Part shown: piece by piece, positions 29,201-37,036 of the stretch | Position numbering within the stretch: the first letter of the stretch is position 1 | How the letters are laid out: each line of letters begins with the position of its first letter | Source: Streptomyces sp. NBC_00236 | Lineage (GTDB): Bacteria; Actinomycetota; Actinomycetes; Streptomycetales; Streptomycetaceae | DNA length: 64,000 bases | NCBI RefSeq assembly: GCF_036195045.1 | Contig: NZ_CP108100.1 | Span: 6,510,001-6,574,000, forward strand | Direction: 5' to 3' | Program-made: the position numbers and the translations under genes | The notes under the pieces: model-generated | The model's database searches: none | What the model was told of the DNA's origin: nothing | Seen by the model: the letters and a program-made list of their open reading frames with translations, nothing else

Positions 29201-30550
29201 ATGCAGAACGAATCCACTCCGCCGCAGACCGGGGAACCGCAGTCCGGGGAATCGCTCGTGGGGCAGGAGTACGAGGTCGAGGTCGGCCCGGTCGCCCACG
29301 GCGGCCACTGCATCGCCCGTACGGCCGAGGGCCAGGTCCTGTTCGTACGCCACGCCCTGCCCGGCGAGAAGGTCGTCGCCAAGGTCACCGACGGCGCCAC
29401 CGACTCCCGCTTCCTGCGCGCCGACGCGGTACGGATCATCGAGGAGTCCAAGGACCGGGTGAAGGCCCCGTGCCCGTTCGCCGGCCCCGGCAAGTGCGGC
29501 GGCTGCGACTGGCAGCACGCCAAGCCGGGTGCCCAGCGCCGGCTCAAGGGCGAAGTGATCGCCGAACAGCTCCAGCGCCTCGCGGGCCTCACCCCCGAGG
29601 AAGCGGGCTGGGACGGCACCGTCATGCCGGCCGAGGGCGACAAGCTCCCGCCGGGCGAGGTGCCCGCCTGGCGCACCCGCGTCCAGTACGCCATCGACGC
29701 GGACGGCCGCGTCGGCCTGCGCAAGCACCGCTCGCACGACATCGAGATCATCGACCAGTGCCTGATCGCCGCGCCCGGCGTCAGCGAGCTCGGCATCGAG
29801 AAGCAGGACTGGCCCCAGATGGCCACGGTGGAGGCCATCGCCGCCACCGGCTCCCACGACCGCCAGGTCATCCTCACCCCGCGCGAGGGCGGCCGCCTCC
29901 CGCTGGTCGAGCTCGACAAGCCCGTCTCGGTCCTGCGCGTCGACGAGCGCGACGGCGGAGTGCACCGCGTCCACGGCCGCGGCTTCGTCCGCGAGCGCGC
30001 CGACGACCGCACGTACCGCGTCGGCTCCGGCGGCTTCTGGCAGGTCCACCCGCAGGCCGCGGACACCCTGGTCCGCGCGGTCATGCAGGGCCTGCTGCCG
30101 CGCAAGAACGACACGGCGCTCGACCTCTACTGCGGCGTCGGCCTCTTCGCCGGCGCCATCGGCCAGCGCATCGGCGAGAAGGGCGCGGTGCTCGGCATCG
30201 AGTCCGGCAAGCGCGCGGTCGAGGACGCCCGCCACAACCTCAAGGACCTGGAGCGGGTCCGCATCGAGCACGGCAAGGTCGACCAGGTCCTGCCCCGCAC
30301 GGGCATCACCGAGTGCGACCTGATCGTCCTGGACCCGCCGCGCGCGGGCGCGGGCAAGGCCACGGTGAAGCAGCTGGTCGGCCTGGGGGCGCGCAAGATC
30401 GCGTACGTGGCGTGCGACCCGGCGGCGCTGGCGCGGGACCTGGCGTACTTCGCGGAGGGCGGGTACAAGGTGCGGACGCTGCGGGCGTTCGACCTGTTCC
30501 CGATGACGCACCATGTGGAGTGCGTGGCGATTCTGGAGCCCGTGAAGTAG
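29201..30550 (+). CDS. TRAM-domain class I SAM RNA methyltransferase (TrmA/RlmD family)
   Basis: Likely methylates U in tRNA or rRNA. The 449-residue enzyme has an N-terminal TRAM domain (VEVGPVAHGGHCIAR) and an iron-sulfur type cysteine cluster with CPFAGPGKCGGCDWQH. The Rossmann SAM site is ALDLYCGVGLFAG, and the catalytic-cysteine region reads YVACDPAALARDL. The conserved motif IVLDPPRAG and terminal HHVECVAILEP are present. The start at ATG 29201 follows CTGGAG. Confidence 0.9.
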   Translation: MQNESTPPQTGEPQSGESLVGQEYEVEVGPVAHGGHCIARTAEGQVLFVRHALPGEKVVAKVTDGATDSRFLRADAVRIIEESKDRVKAPCPFAGPGKCGGCDWQHAKPGAQRRLKGEVIAEQLQRLAGLTPEEAGWDGTVMPAEGDKLPPGEVPAWRTRVQYAIDADGRVGLRKHRSHDIEIIDQCLIAAPGVSELGIEKQDWPQMATVEAIAATGSHDRQVILTPREGGRLPLVELDKPVSVLRVDERDGGVHRVHGRGFVRERADDRTYRVGSGGFWQVHPQAADTLVRAVMQGLLPRKNDTALDLYCGVGLFAGAIGQRIGEKGAVLGIESGKRAVEDARHNLKDLERVRIEHGKVDQVLPRTGITECDLIVLDPPRAGAGKATVKQLVGLGARKIAYVACDPAALARDLAYFAEGGYKVRTLRAFDLFPMTHHVECVAILEPVK

Positions 30551-30656
30551 CGCTGCGGCTGGGTGGATCAAGGTCTGGGCCTGCACACAGGCGTTCACGA
30601 TGCGCGCATGTGCCACCAGGCGCACGGACGGGTGCATGGCCCTCTCGTGTCCCGTG

Positions 30657-31250
30657 TCAGCAGCCGGTTTCCGACGCTACGACCGGTCTGCGCGTCGAGG
30701 AAGACGTGCAGCATGCTGGGTAGGCCCATTTTCGTCCGGCCCGTCGGCGCGGTTCCCGGACGAGGACGGGGTGGTCGTTCTCGACCCGGACCAGGAGCAC
30801 GGGGGCGTCGGCCTTCTTGACCTTCGCCGGCCGGGGCCCGCTGGTCGCGGCGGCCTGCCTTGTGGCGACCGTGCCCGTGGCCGGTACCGAGATCCAGGCT
30901 GTGGCTGTGGGCGCGGACTGCGGCGAGCGCACCGTGCCGTCGCCGTCGGCCGGCACCACGGCGTCCCCGCCCACGGTCGGCAGGCCGTTGTAGGCGCGTT
31001 CGTGGGCGACCGCGTACAGGTTCTCGGTCCTGGGGACGGCCTGGCGCCGGTCGTGGCGTTCGGCCGGTTCCCTCGCCGGCGCGTCCACGTCGCTGCCCGT
31101 GGCGCGGTCCGCGGCGGTCACCGCCGCTGCGACGGGTTCGGGTCTGGGCTTGCTCACCGCGGGCGAGGAGACCGAGGCGAGGGACATCGGCGACACCACG
31201 CCCAGGATCATGGTCAGGGACGCTGCGGACACCGCCAACTCCTGCGACAT
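30657..31250 (-). CDS. Putative secreted protein of unknown function
   Basis: Not recognised. The 197-residue product has a Sec-like signal (SLTMILGVVSPMSLASVSSPAVS, with a weak basic N-region). A Pro/Ala-rich middle follows, then a basic, Arg-rich C-terminus with a CC pair. AAGGAGC is well placed before ATG 31250, the main support for a real gene. The Arg-rich tail may be an out-of-frame extension, so the true length is uncertain. It is divergent from the chitinase gene. Confidence 0.45.
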   Translation of the reverse strand: MSQELAVSAASLTMILGVVSPMSLASVSSPAVSKPRPEPVAAAVTAADRATGSDVDAPAREPAERHDRRQAVPRTENLYAVAHERAYNGLPTVGGDAVVPADGDGTVRSPQSAPTATAWISVPATGTVATRQAAATSGPRPAKVKKADAPVLLVRVENDHPVLVREPRRRAGRKWAYPACCTSSSTRRPVVASETGC

Positions 31251-31487
31251 CGGGGCTCCTTGCGGGAGTTGATGCAATTCAGCACATGAGGTGTCAGAGG
31301 TGCGGCAAGCCCAACTTCCATGAGGCAAGGCGGAGTTGTCAGGCCCTCGCCCGCACGAACGACATGTCGTGCTGTCGGACAGGCCGCACTTTCGCACCTG
31401 GTCGGGCTCGTGTTCAAGCGATTCGCCGGGCGGGGCCCGGTCTGTCGAGTTCTGGCAAGTGGGGCAAACTCGGCGGTCGTTCGTCTT

Positions 31488-31529
31488 TGGTCCAGACCTA
31501 TTGACGGGCCCGGTCCCCCCTTCTACGAT
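31488..31529 (+). promoter_or_regulatory. Chitinase promoter with DasR-like operator
   Basis: TTGACG (31501-31506), a 17-bp spacer and TACGAT (31524-31529) form a good vegetative promoter. Immediately upstream, TGGTCCAGACCTA (31488-31500) closely matches the DasR element centred on TGGTCTAGACCA. DasR is the GlcNAc-responsive repressor of chitinase genes in Streptomyces; such boxes are typical of chi promoters. Confidence 0.82.
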
Positions 31530-31628
31530 CCCGTCGATCGCCGAACTGCGTCTCTCCAGTTCATCCGGGGCTGTGCGTCCACGCCCCCTCACGCACGCCC
31601 ACGGCACGTGGCGAGAATGGAGCACAGC

Positions 31629-33260
31629 ATGTTCCGTCGGAGGATTCGTACTCTGCCCGAGGTGGATGACGGGCATTCGACCGCCGCCCGGACTCGGCGC
31701 AGCTCGACCGTCCTGACCCGTACGATCGCCGGGGTGAGCGCTGTCACCGTCATCGGCGCCTGCGTCGCCCTGGCCGGTTCCGGCTCGGCCGGGGCTGCCA
31801 CTACCAATCTGGTGACCAACTCCGGGTTCGAGAGCGGCCTTTCCGGCTGGTCCTGCGCCAACGGTTCCGGCGCAGTGATCAGTAGCCCGGCCCACTCCGG
31901 ATCGTCCGCGCTGAAGGCCACACCGTCCGGCTCGGGCCACGCCGAGTGCACCCAGACGGTCAGCGTGCAGCCCAATTCGAAGTACACGCTGAGCGCATTC
32001 GTCCAGGGCAGTTACGTCTACCTCGGCGCCAGGGGCACCGGTGCCACCAGCGAGCCGCAGACCTGGACGCCCAACTCCTCGTCGTACAGCGAGCTCAGCG
32101 TCGGCTTCACCACCGGTGCGAACACCACATCGGTGACGGTCTACCTGCACGGCTGGTACGGGATGCCCGCGTACCTGGCGGACGACGTGTCGCTCACCGG
32201 CCCCGGTGGCACCACGCCCCCGCCGACCACGCCGCCACCTACCACGCCGCCACCTACCACGCCCCCGCCGACCACGCCGCCGCCCACCGACCCTCCGGGC
32301 GACGACACCTGTGCCACGAAGCCCAAGCCGGCCGGCAAGGTGCTGCAGGGGTACTGGGAGAACTGGGACGGCGCCTCGAACGGCGTCCACCCGGGCATGG
32401 GCTGGGTCCCCATCACCGACAGCCGGATCGCCCAGCACGGCTACAACGTCATCAACGCCGCCTTCCCGGTGATTCTCTCGGACGGCACCGTCCTCTGGGA
32501 GGACGGCATGGACGCGAGTGTGAAGGTGTCGACGCCGGCGGAGATGTGTGAGGCCAAGGCGAACGGCGCCACGATCCTGATGTCCATCGGCGGCGCGGCC
32601 GCGGGCATCGACCTGTCGTCGAGCAAGGTCGCCGACCGCTTCGTGGAAACGGTCGTCCCGATCCTCAAGAAGTACAACTTCGACGGGATCGACATCGACA
32701 TCGAGACCGGTCTGGCCGGCAGCGGGGACATCAACACGCTGTCCGCTTCCCAGTCCAACCTGATCCGCATCATCGACGGCGTGCTTGCCAGGATGCCGGC
32801 GGGCTTCGGCCTGACGATGGCGCCCGAGACCGCGTACGTCACCGGCGGCAGCGTCACCTACGGGTCCATCTGGGGCGCCTACCTGCCGATCGTGAAGAAG
32901 TACGTCGACAACGGCCGGTTGTGGTGGCTCAACATGCAGTACTACAACGGCAGCATGTACGGCTGCTCGGGCGACTCGTACCAGGCCGGCACCGTGGAGG
33001 GCTTCGCCGCTCAGACCACCTGCCTCAACAACGGCCTGACCATCCAGGGCACCACGATCAAGGTGCCGTACGACAAGCAGGTGCCCGGCCTGCCGGCTCA
33101 ACCGGGCGCGGGCGGCGGCTATATGGCACCCAGCCAGGTCAGCCAGGCGTGGAACACGTTCAACGGTTCGCTCAAGGGCCTCATGACGTGGTCCCTCAAC
33201 TGGGACGGCTCGAAGGGCTGGTCCTTCGGCAACAACGTCAAGTCCCTGCAGAACCGATAG
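31629..33260 (+). CDS. Secreted GH18 chitinase with N-terminal CBM
   Basis: A 543-residue exported enzyme. A long signal peptide (to about residue 57, AGAA) is followed by a jelly-roll carbohydrate-binding module (CBM_4_9/CBM16-like, NLVTNSGFESGLSGWSC). Next come a PPTTPPPTT linker and a GH18 barrel with the catalytic signature DGIDIDIE. GH18 uses the last Glu and the substrate acetamido group to cut chitin. The barrel resembles the ChiD-type subfamily. ATG 31629 has GGAG seven bases upstream; ATG 31617 is an alternative. DasR control is expected. Confidence 0.92.
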   Translation: MFRRRIRTLPEVDDGHSTAARTRRSSTVLTRTIAGVSAVTVIGACVALAGSGSAGAATTNLVTNSGFESGLSGWSCANGSGAVISSPAHSGSSALKATPSGSGHAECTQTVSVQPNSKYTLSAFVQGSYVYLGARGTGATSEPQTWTPNSSSYSELSVGFTTGANTTSVTVYLHGWYGMPAYLADDVSLTGPGGTTPPPTTPPPTTPPPTTPPPTTPPPTDPPGDDTCATKPKPAGKVLQGYWENWDGASNGVHPGMGWVPITDSRIAQHGYNVINAAFPVILSDGTVLWEDGMDASVKVSTPAEMCEAKANGATILMSIGGAAAGIDLSSSKVADRFVETVVPILKKYNFDGIDIDIETGLAGSGDINTLSASQSNLIRIIDGVLARMPAGFGLTMAPETAYVTGGSVTYGSIWGAYLPIVKKYVDNGRLWWLNMQYYNGSMYGCSGDSYQAGTVEGFAAQTTCLNNGLTIQGTTIKVPYDKQVPGLPAQPGAGGGYMAPSQVSQAWNTFNGSLKGLMTWSLNWDGSKGWSFGNNVKSLQNR

Positions 33261-33292
33261 GGTCCTTCGTTCGGACCGGGCTGGTTCAGGGA

Positions 33293-33333
33293 GCGGGGTG
33301 GGGCACGCCGCAGTTGCGCGTGCGCCACCCCGC
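33293..33333 (+). terminator. Terminator after chitinase
   Basis: A 16-bp stem with one mismatch (33293-33308 with 33318-33333) lies 33 bases after the stop. A smaller GGTCC/GGACC hairpin precedes it at 33261-33278. Confidence 0.65.
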
Positions 33334-33938
33334 AAGCCCAGGATGAACGAAACGCGGGCCATCGCAGGGCCCCGGCAGGGGGGCCCGGCTCCGCGCCGCT
33401 CGGCATCGAGTCGGCCTTTTCGAGGAGCGTACTTCCGGCTCAGCCAGGTTGGCACACGTACGCCCCGCAGAACGGGCCGGCCGAGCCGACCGTTGCCGCG
33501 CGGAGAAGGACCAACGCGGCTGACAAGACCATCGCCGTCTGGTGGCGTGGGGGAAGCGACTCCCACAGATCGTGCGTGATGGTGTTCCGAACGTTCGGAA
33601 CACGGTCGGGACTGGCGCCAGGCAGCGTCGTAAGAAGGGGGTATGCCCTTCGTTGCACGAGCAAGGTTCGGAGGCTGGTCAGGGGGGGGCGATGGCGCCC
33701 GCCATGCCCGCCACGGGACCAGCTTCATCGGATGTGTCCTTCGAAGTGCCTTGTCCGGCGAGGCGGGTCAGTCGTACCGCCCGTGGTGAACCGGCGGGGG
33801 AGTGATGGTCAGGCGTGGAGGGATGTCGAGGGGGCTCTGTTCAAGTTCCGTATCTCCTGGTTACGTTACCTCTGGTAACAGACGATGCGGGCCGGTCCGA
33901 CGGCGCGCCGCCCCTCCCTGCCTCCGGAGTTCACCGTG
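33334..33938. promoter_or_regulatory. Long intergenic region with two palindromic operator candidates
   Basis: No convincing gene is seen. A perfect 22-bp palindrome occupies 33582-33603 (left arm GTGTTCCGAAC and its exact complement). A second inverted repeat, GTTACC-TCT-GGTAAC (33865-33879), lies 60 bp before the next start and is preceded by a further GTTAC. Both look like dimeric repressor sites; the second is at promoter distance for the downstream exported protein. Confidence 0.55.
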
Positions 33939-35240
33939 ATGCGTTCCTCCACCCCCCGTCCTCACCGTCGGCGCACCTTCGCCGCGGCCACTCTTGTCGT
34001 CGCGGGACTGACCGCAGGAACACTGCCGGCCATCTCCGGCCCGGCCGGCGCGAGCGAGGTCCCGAGGCAGGCGCGGGAAGCCGCCCCGGAGGAGCTCAAG
34101 GAGGTGTTCTTCGTCGGGAACAACTGGGAAGGCACCGCCGACGTCATCAACTCCCGTGGCGATTACGCCAAGATCGGTCGGATCGACATGATCCCCGACA
34201 AGGAGGAGCGCCTGCTGGAGATCTACCTCAACCCCGTCAAGCTCGCCTTCTTCCTCGGTATCCGGCTCGGCCCGGGCGAGGGGCACGACCAGTACGTCGA
34301 CGACATGTACACCACGAAGGACGGCAAGTCCGTCGTCGCCTCCCGGCCGAGTTTCGCCGATGTGGTCTCCATCGACGTAGAGAGCGGAAAGATCAACTGG
34401 CGCTTCCCGGTGTCCGGTTTCCGCTCCGACCACATGGCGGTCACCCCCGACGGCACCCAGGTCGCCGTCTCTTCCTCCATCTCCAACACCGTGCACGTCC
34501 TGGACATGGCGACGGGCAAGGAGGCGGGCAACTTCAAGACGGGCGACAAGCCGCACGAGAACGTGTACACCGACGGCGGCAAGTACCTCTGGAACATGGC
34601 CATCGGTGAGGTCAACACCGACATGGACGCGCCCTGGCAGGACTTCACCAAGGGCGACCGCCGCATCACCGTCGCCGACGCGAAGACCTTCCAGGTCAAG
34701 AAGATCATCGACATGCGCGAGCGGCTCGACGCCTTCGGCCGCAAGGACCTGTCCGACGCGCTGCGCCCCGTGGCCTTCACGCCCGACGAGTCGAAGATGT
34801 ACTTCCAGGTCTCCTTCTTCAACGGTTTCGTCGAGTACGACGTGCACAACGACAAGATCACCCGAGTGAAGACGCTGCCGAAGAACCCGGAAACCAGCGA
34901 CGACCGCACCACCTACGTCAACGACTCCCGCCATCACGGCATGTCCATGAGCCCCCGGGGCGACAAGCTCTGCATCGCCGGAACCATGGACGACTATGTC
35001 ACCGTCGTGGACCGCGAGACGTTTCAGGAGGGTCCGCTCGTCACCGCCGCCAAGCCGTACTGGGCCACCGTCAGCGGAGACGGCAAGCACTGCGTGGTGT
35101 CCGAGAGCGGCACCGACCGGGTGACGGCTATCGACTTCTCCACTGGCAAGAAGGTCACCTCGATCCCCGTCGGCGACCACCCGCAGCGGGTCCGCCTGGG
35201 CCACGTCCCCGCGTACTGGACCGGCCCGGCCACCGGCTGA
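33939..35240 (+). CDS. Exported beta-propeller (YncE-like) protein
   Basis: A 433-residue exported protein. An N-terminal RRRTFAAATLVVAG stretch resembles a Tat signal, though Sec export is possible; cleavage is likely near GASE (about residue 38). The mature part has repeated blades such as SVVASRPSFADVVSIDVESG, MAVTPDGTQVAVSSSISNTV and VTVVDRETFQ, as in YncE/PQQ-like propellers. No catalytic motif is seen, so a binding or scaffold role is likely. ATG 33939 and the adjacent GTG 33936 are both served by GGAG at 33925-33928. Confidence 0.75.
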   Translation: MRSSTPRPHRRRTFAAATLVVAGLTAGTLPAISGPAGASEVPRQAREAAPEELKEVFFVGNNWEGTADVINSRGDYAKIGRIDMIPDKEERLLEIYLNPVKLAFFLGIRLGPGEGHDQYVDDMYTTKDGKSVVASRPSFADVVSIDVESGKINWRFPVSGFRSDHMAVTPDGTQVAVSSSISNTVHVLDMATGKEAGNFKTGDKPHENVYTDGGKYLWNMAIGEVNTDMDAPWQDFTKGDRRITVADAKTFQVKKIIDMRERLDAFGRKDLSDALRPVAFTPDESKMYFQVSFFNGFVEYDVHNDKITRVKTLPKNPETSDDRTTYVNDSRHHGMSMSPRGDKLCIAGTMDDYVTVVDRETFQEGPLVTAAKPYWATVSGDGKHCVVSESGTDRVTAIDFSTGKKVTSIPVGDHPQRVRLGHVPAYWTGPATG

Positions 35241-35663
35241 GACGCACCGGGCGACGTCGCATCGCGGACCCCGAGTCTCCCGCCGCTCCAACGCGAACCC
35301 GCCGTACCGGATCCGACGGTACGGGCGGGTGCGGTTTCTCCGCCGGCTCCCAGCCCGGATCGCGAAGCACGCCGGACGGCGATCGTGCCGGGACCGCGCA
35401 GTGGATCTCCCGAGCCGGCTGCCGTCGCTGTGCGCCGTGGCTGCGGATGAGTGCTCGGCGGCAGTGGCGGCCGTGCATGGTCAGCTCGGGCATCGGCGTA
35501 CGGCGACACCCGGTGAAGGAAGGGGGCTCGGGGGTGCGCCTCCCGTGACGGCGCTCAGGACTCGGGCGCCGTACGGGTCGTAGGCGAAGGTGTTGGCCTC
35601 TGCCGGCGCCGAGCGGCCGGGTGCCGTTGACCGCACGTTGGCCTGCCACCCGGTTGGCCCCCG
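35241..35663. other. Non-coding or decayed region
   Basis: No intact gene is seen. Open frames lack start signals and recognisable domains. The stretch precedes truncated genes and probably contains decayed sequence. Confidence 0.5.
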
Positions 35664-36017
35664 ATGAATACCGTCACTTCTGGACTCGGGGCGGCCGGGG
35701 TCTTCGCGGCGAAGCCGGTTACCGCCGAGGCCGGCACCGGAACGCCGTTCACACTGACCGAACTCGCCGCAACGTTCAGCGATGTCCTGGGCACGCACAT
35801 CGCCTACCGGGACATGCCGGTCGCCGACTACACCGCGACGTTGGCGGGTGCCGGGCTGCCTTCGGAGATGGCTGCCGCGGTGGCTGATGCCGATGCCGGG
35901 CTGGCCCGCGGAAAGCTGTTCACCGACAGCGACGACCTGGTCAAGCTCATCGGCCGGCCGGCGATCAGCGCGCATGAAGTCGTCCGGAACGCCACGGCCG
36001 TCGAGGGGGCACGGTGA
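35664..36017 (+). pseudogene. C-terminal remnant of a QorB/NmrA-type SDR oxidoreductase
   Basis: Only about 117 codons remain. From residue 25 on they match the C-terminal third of NAD(P)H-dependent quinone reductase-like SDRs (TLTELAATFSDVLG, IAYRDMPVADYTATLAGAGL, DLVKLIGRPAISAHEVVRNA). The N-terminal Rossmann domain with the GxxGxxG loop is missing, so it cannot bind cofactor as is. The end overlaps the next ORF in GTGA, a relic of an operon. Confidence 0.7.
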
Positions 36018-36440
36018 GTACTCCAGGGCCCGGCGTCGACACGCATGAGATGGTGCTGATCCATCGTGTTCTCCGGCGCGAGTTCGGTCAGCTACCGCGG
36101 TTGTTCCGCGCCGCGGCGGGTGACCGTGCGCGATCCAAGGTCGTCGGTGCGCACGCCCGGGAGATGCTGTCCTTCCTCCACACGCACCACACCGGCGAGG
36201 ACGAGCTGCTCTTTCCGCTGCTGCGTGAGCGAGCATCCCTCGACCAGGAGCTGATGCACCGCATGGACGCGCAGCACGCGCAGGTCGACGACGCCGTCAC
36301 GGCCGTCGACGCGGAGTTGCCGGCGTGGACGGCGAGCGCCGACGGCGCCGCGGGCGAGCGGATGGCCGCCTGCGTCGACGCCATGATGCCGACACTGATC
36401 GAGCGTGCCGAGTGCCGGGCGCCGACGGCCCCGCTTCGTC
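36014..36440 (+). pseudogene. Truncated hemerythrin-domain protein
   Basis: The first 130 residues are a hemerythrin HHE-like domain (HEMVLIHRVLRREF; FLHTHHTGEDELLFPLL; MHRMDAQHAQVDDAV), which normally binds a di-iron site. After LIERAE the family sequence stops and the frame runs on to 36919 through arginine- and cysteine-rich sequence with no domain. The last helices of the domain are therefore lost. It is coupled to the SDR remnant by GTGA. Confidence 0.65.
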
Positions 36441-36649
36441 GGAGCACGTTGGCAGGTCAGGGCCAAGCCCACTGCACGGACTGCCGGGCGGTCTTCCCTC
36501 TCAGGAATCGGGTGGAGGTTGAGCACCGCGACGTTCCCGCTCCGCTCCGGTGGCGGTGCTGCGCCTCGGCGCGGCGAAAGCCAGGTGCATGGGGCCTCGC
36601 AGGACTCGGGCGAGCCAGTCGGTGCGGGTTCGCCGGGCCGCGGCCGAGA

Positions 36650-36824
36650 CGTGTGCCTGCGGATACAGGGCATCGAATCCGTGGAGGCCACTCGGTCCCG
36701 GGGTGTTCGAGGAACCGCTCCAGCGCCCGCTGGGTGTCCTCGTCGGTGAGCGCGTACGTCGTCGTGAGGTACTGCCCCGTAGTTGCGCGGCGGCCAGCGT
36801 GGGCCTCACGGCGATCTCCTTCAC
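36650..36824 (-). pseudogene. Frameshifted N-terminal fragment of a DEAD/DEAH-box helicase
   Basis: From GTG 36824 the leftward frame reads VKEIAVRPTLAAAQLRG and then turns to low-complexity arginine codons. In the next frame the sequence continues as QYLTTTYALTDEDTQRALER, then FLEHPGTE. The combination resembles the N-terminus of large DUF1998/YprA-like helicases (PTLxAxQLRxxxxxYLTTTFALxD). One frameshift near 36776 joins the two parts; nothing of the helicase core remains. Confidence 0.45.
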
Positions 36825-37036
36825 TTCGTGCCGGTTCGGTGAGCTGCGTCAATGTATGTGTCGTCTCGGACAGGCGGTCCCGTAGTCCGGTTGACGAGGA
36901 CCGGGACATGGCCGAATAGGAACCGATCCGAGTCTCGAAGCTTTCCATTCCCGCGGTAGAAGCCACGGCTTTCACATAACAAGAGGTGCCGGGACCTCCG
37001 TACGATCTACCATTCGCGAGCTGACAAGGGGGAACT
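36825..37036 (+). promoter_or_regulatory. Upstream region of the helicase-nuclease gene
   Basis: A TACGAT hexamer at 37001-37006 is a possible -10, 30 bases before the start codon. No convincing -35 lies 16-18 bases upstream. AAGGGGGA at 37026-37033 is the ribosome site. Confidence 0.4.

Noticed and set aside
26947..30114. A 1055-codon leftward frame opposite the permease and methyltransferase
   Set aside because: Antisense of two well-identified genes; no start signal or domain.
31214..31504. Cysteine-rich peptides on both strands (CPTCQ...CRSCG and MRCQRCGKPNF) resembling zinc fingers
   Set aside because: Both frames lie in the chitinase promoter gap, lack ribosome sites and overlap each other and the DasR box; neither has convincing length.
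32205..32295. Short repeats in the chitinase linker as a mobile or CRISPR-like array
   Set aside because: They simply encode the PPT-rich linker between the binding and catalytic modules.
30657..33728. A 1023-codon leftward open frame across the chitinase gene
   Set aside because: It is the antisense shadow of chitinase; only the 3' part from 31250 has its own start signals.
33542..33878. Small rightward ORFs between chitinase and the propeller gene
   Set aside because: Arg/Pro-rich compositions, no ribosome sites, and they span the palindromes.
35481..35640. Leftward peptide containing FAYDPYGARVL, like an RHS repeat
   Set aside because: Only one short match with no second YD repeat, start signal or neighbouring RHS sequence; could be chance in GC-rich DNA.
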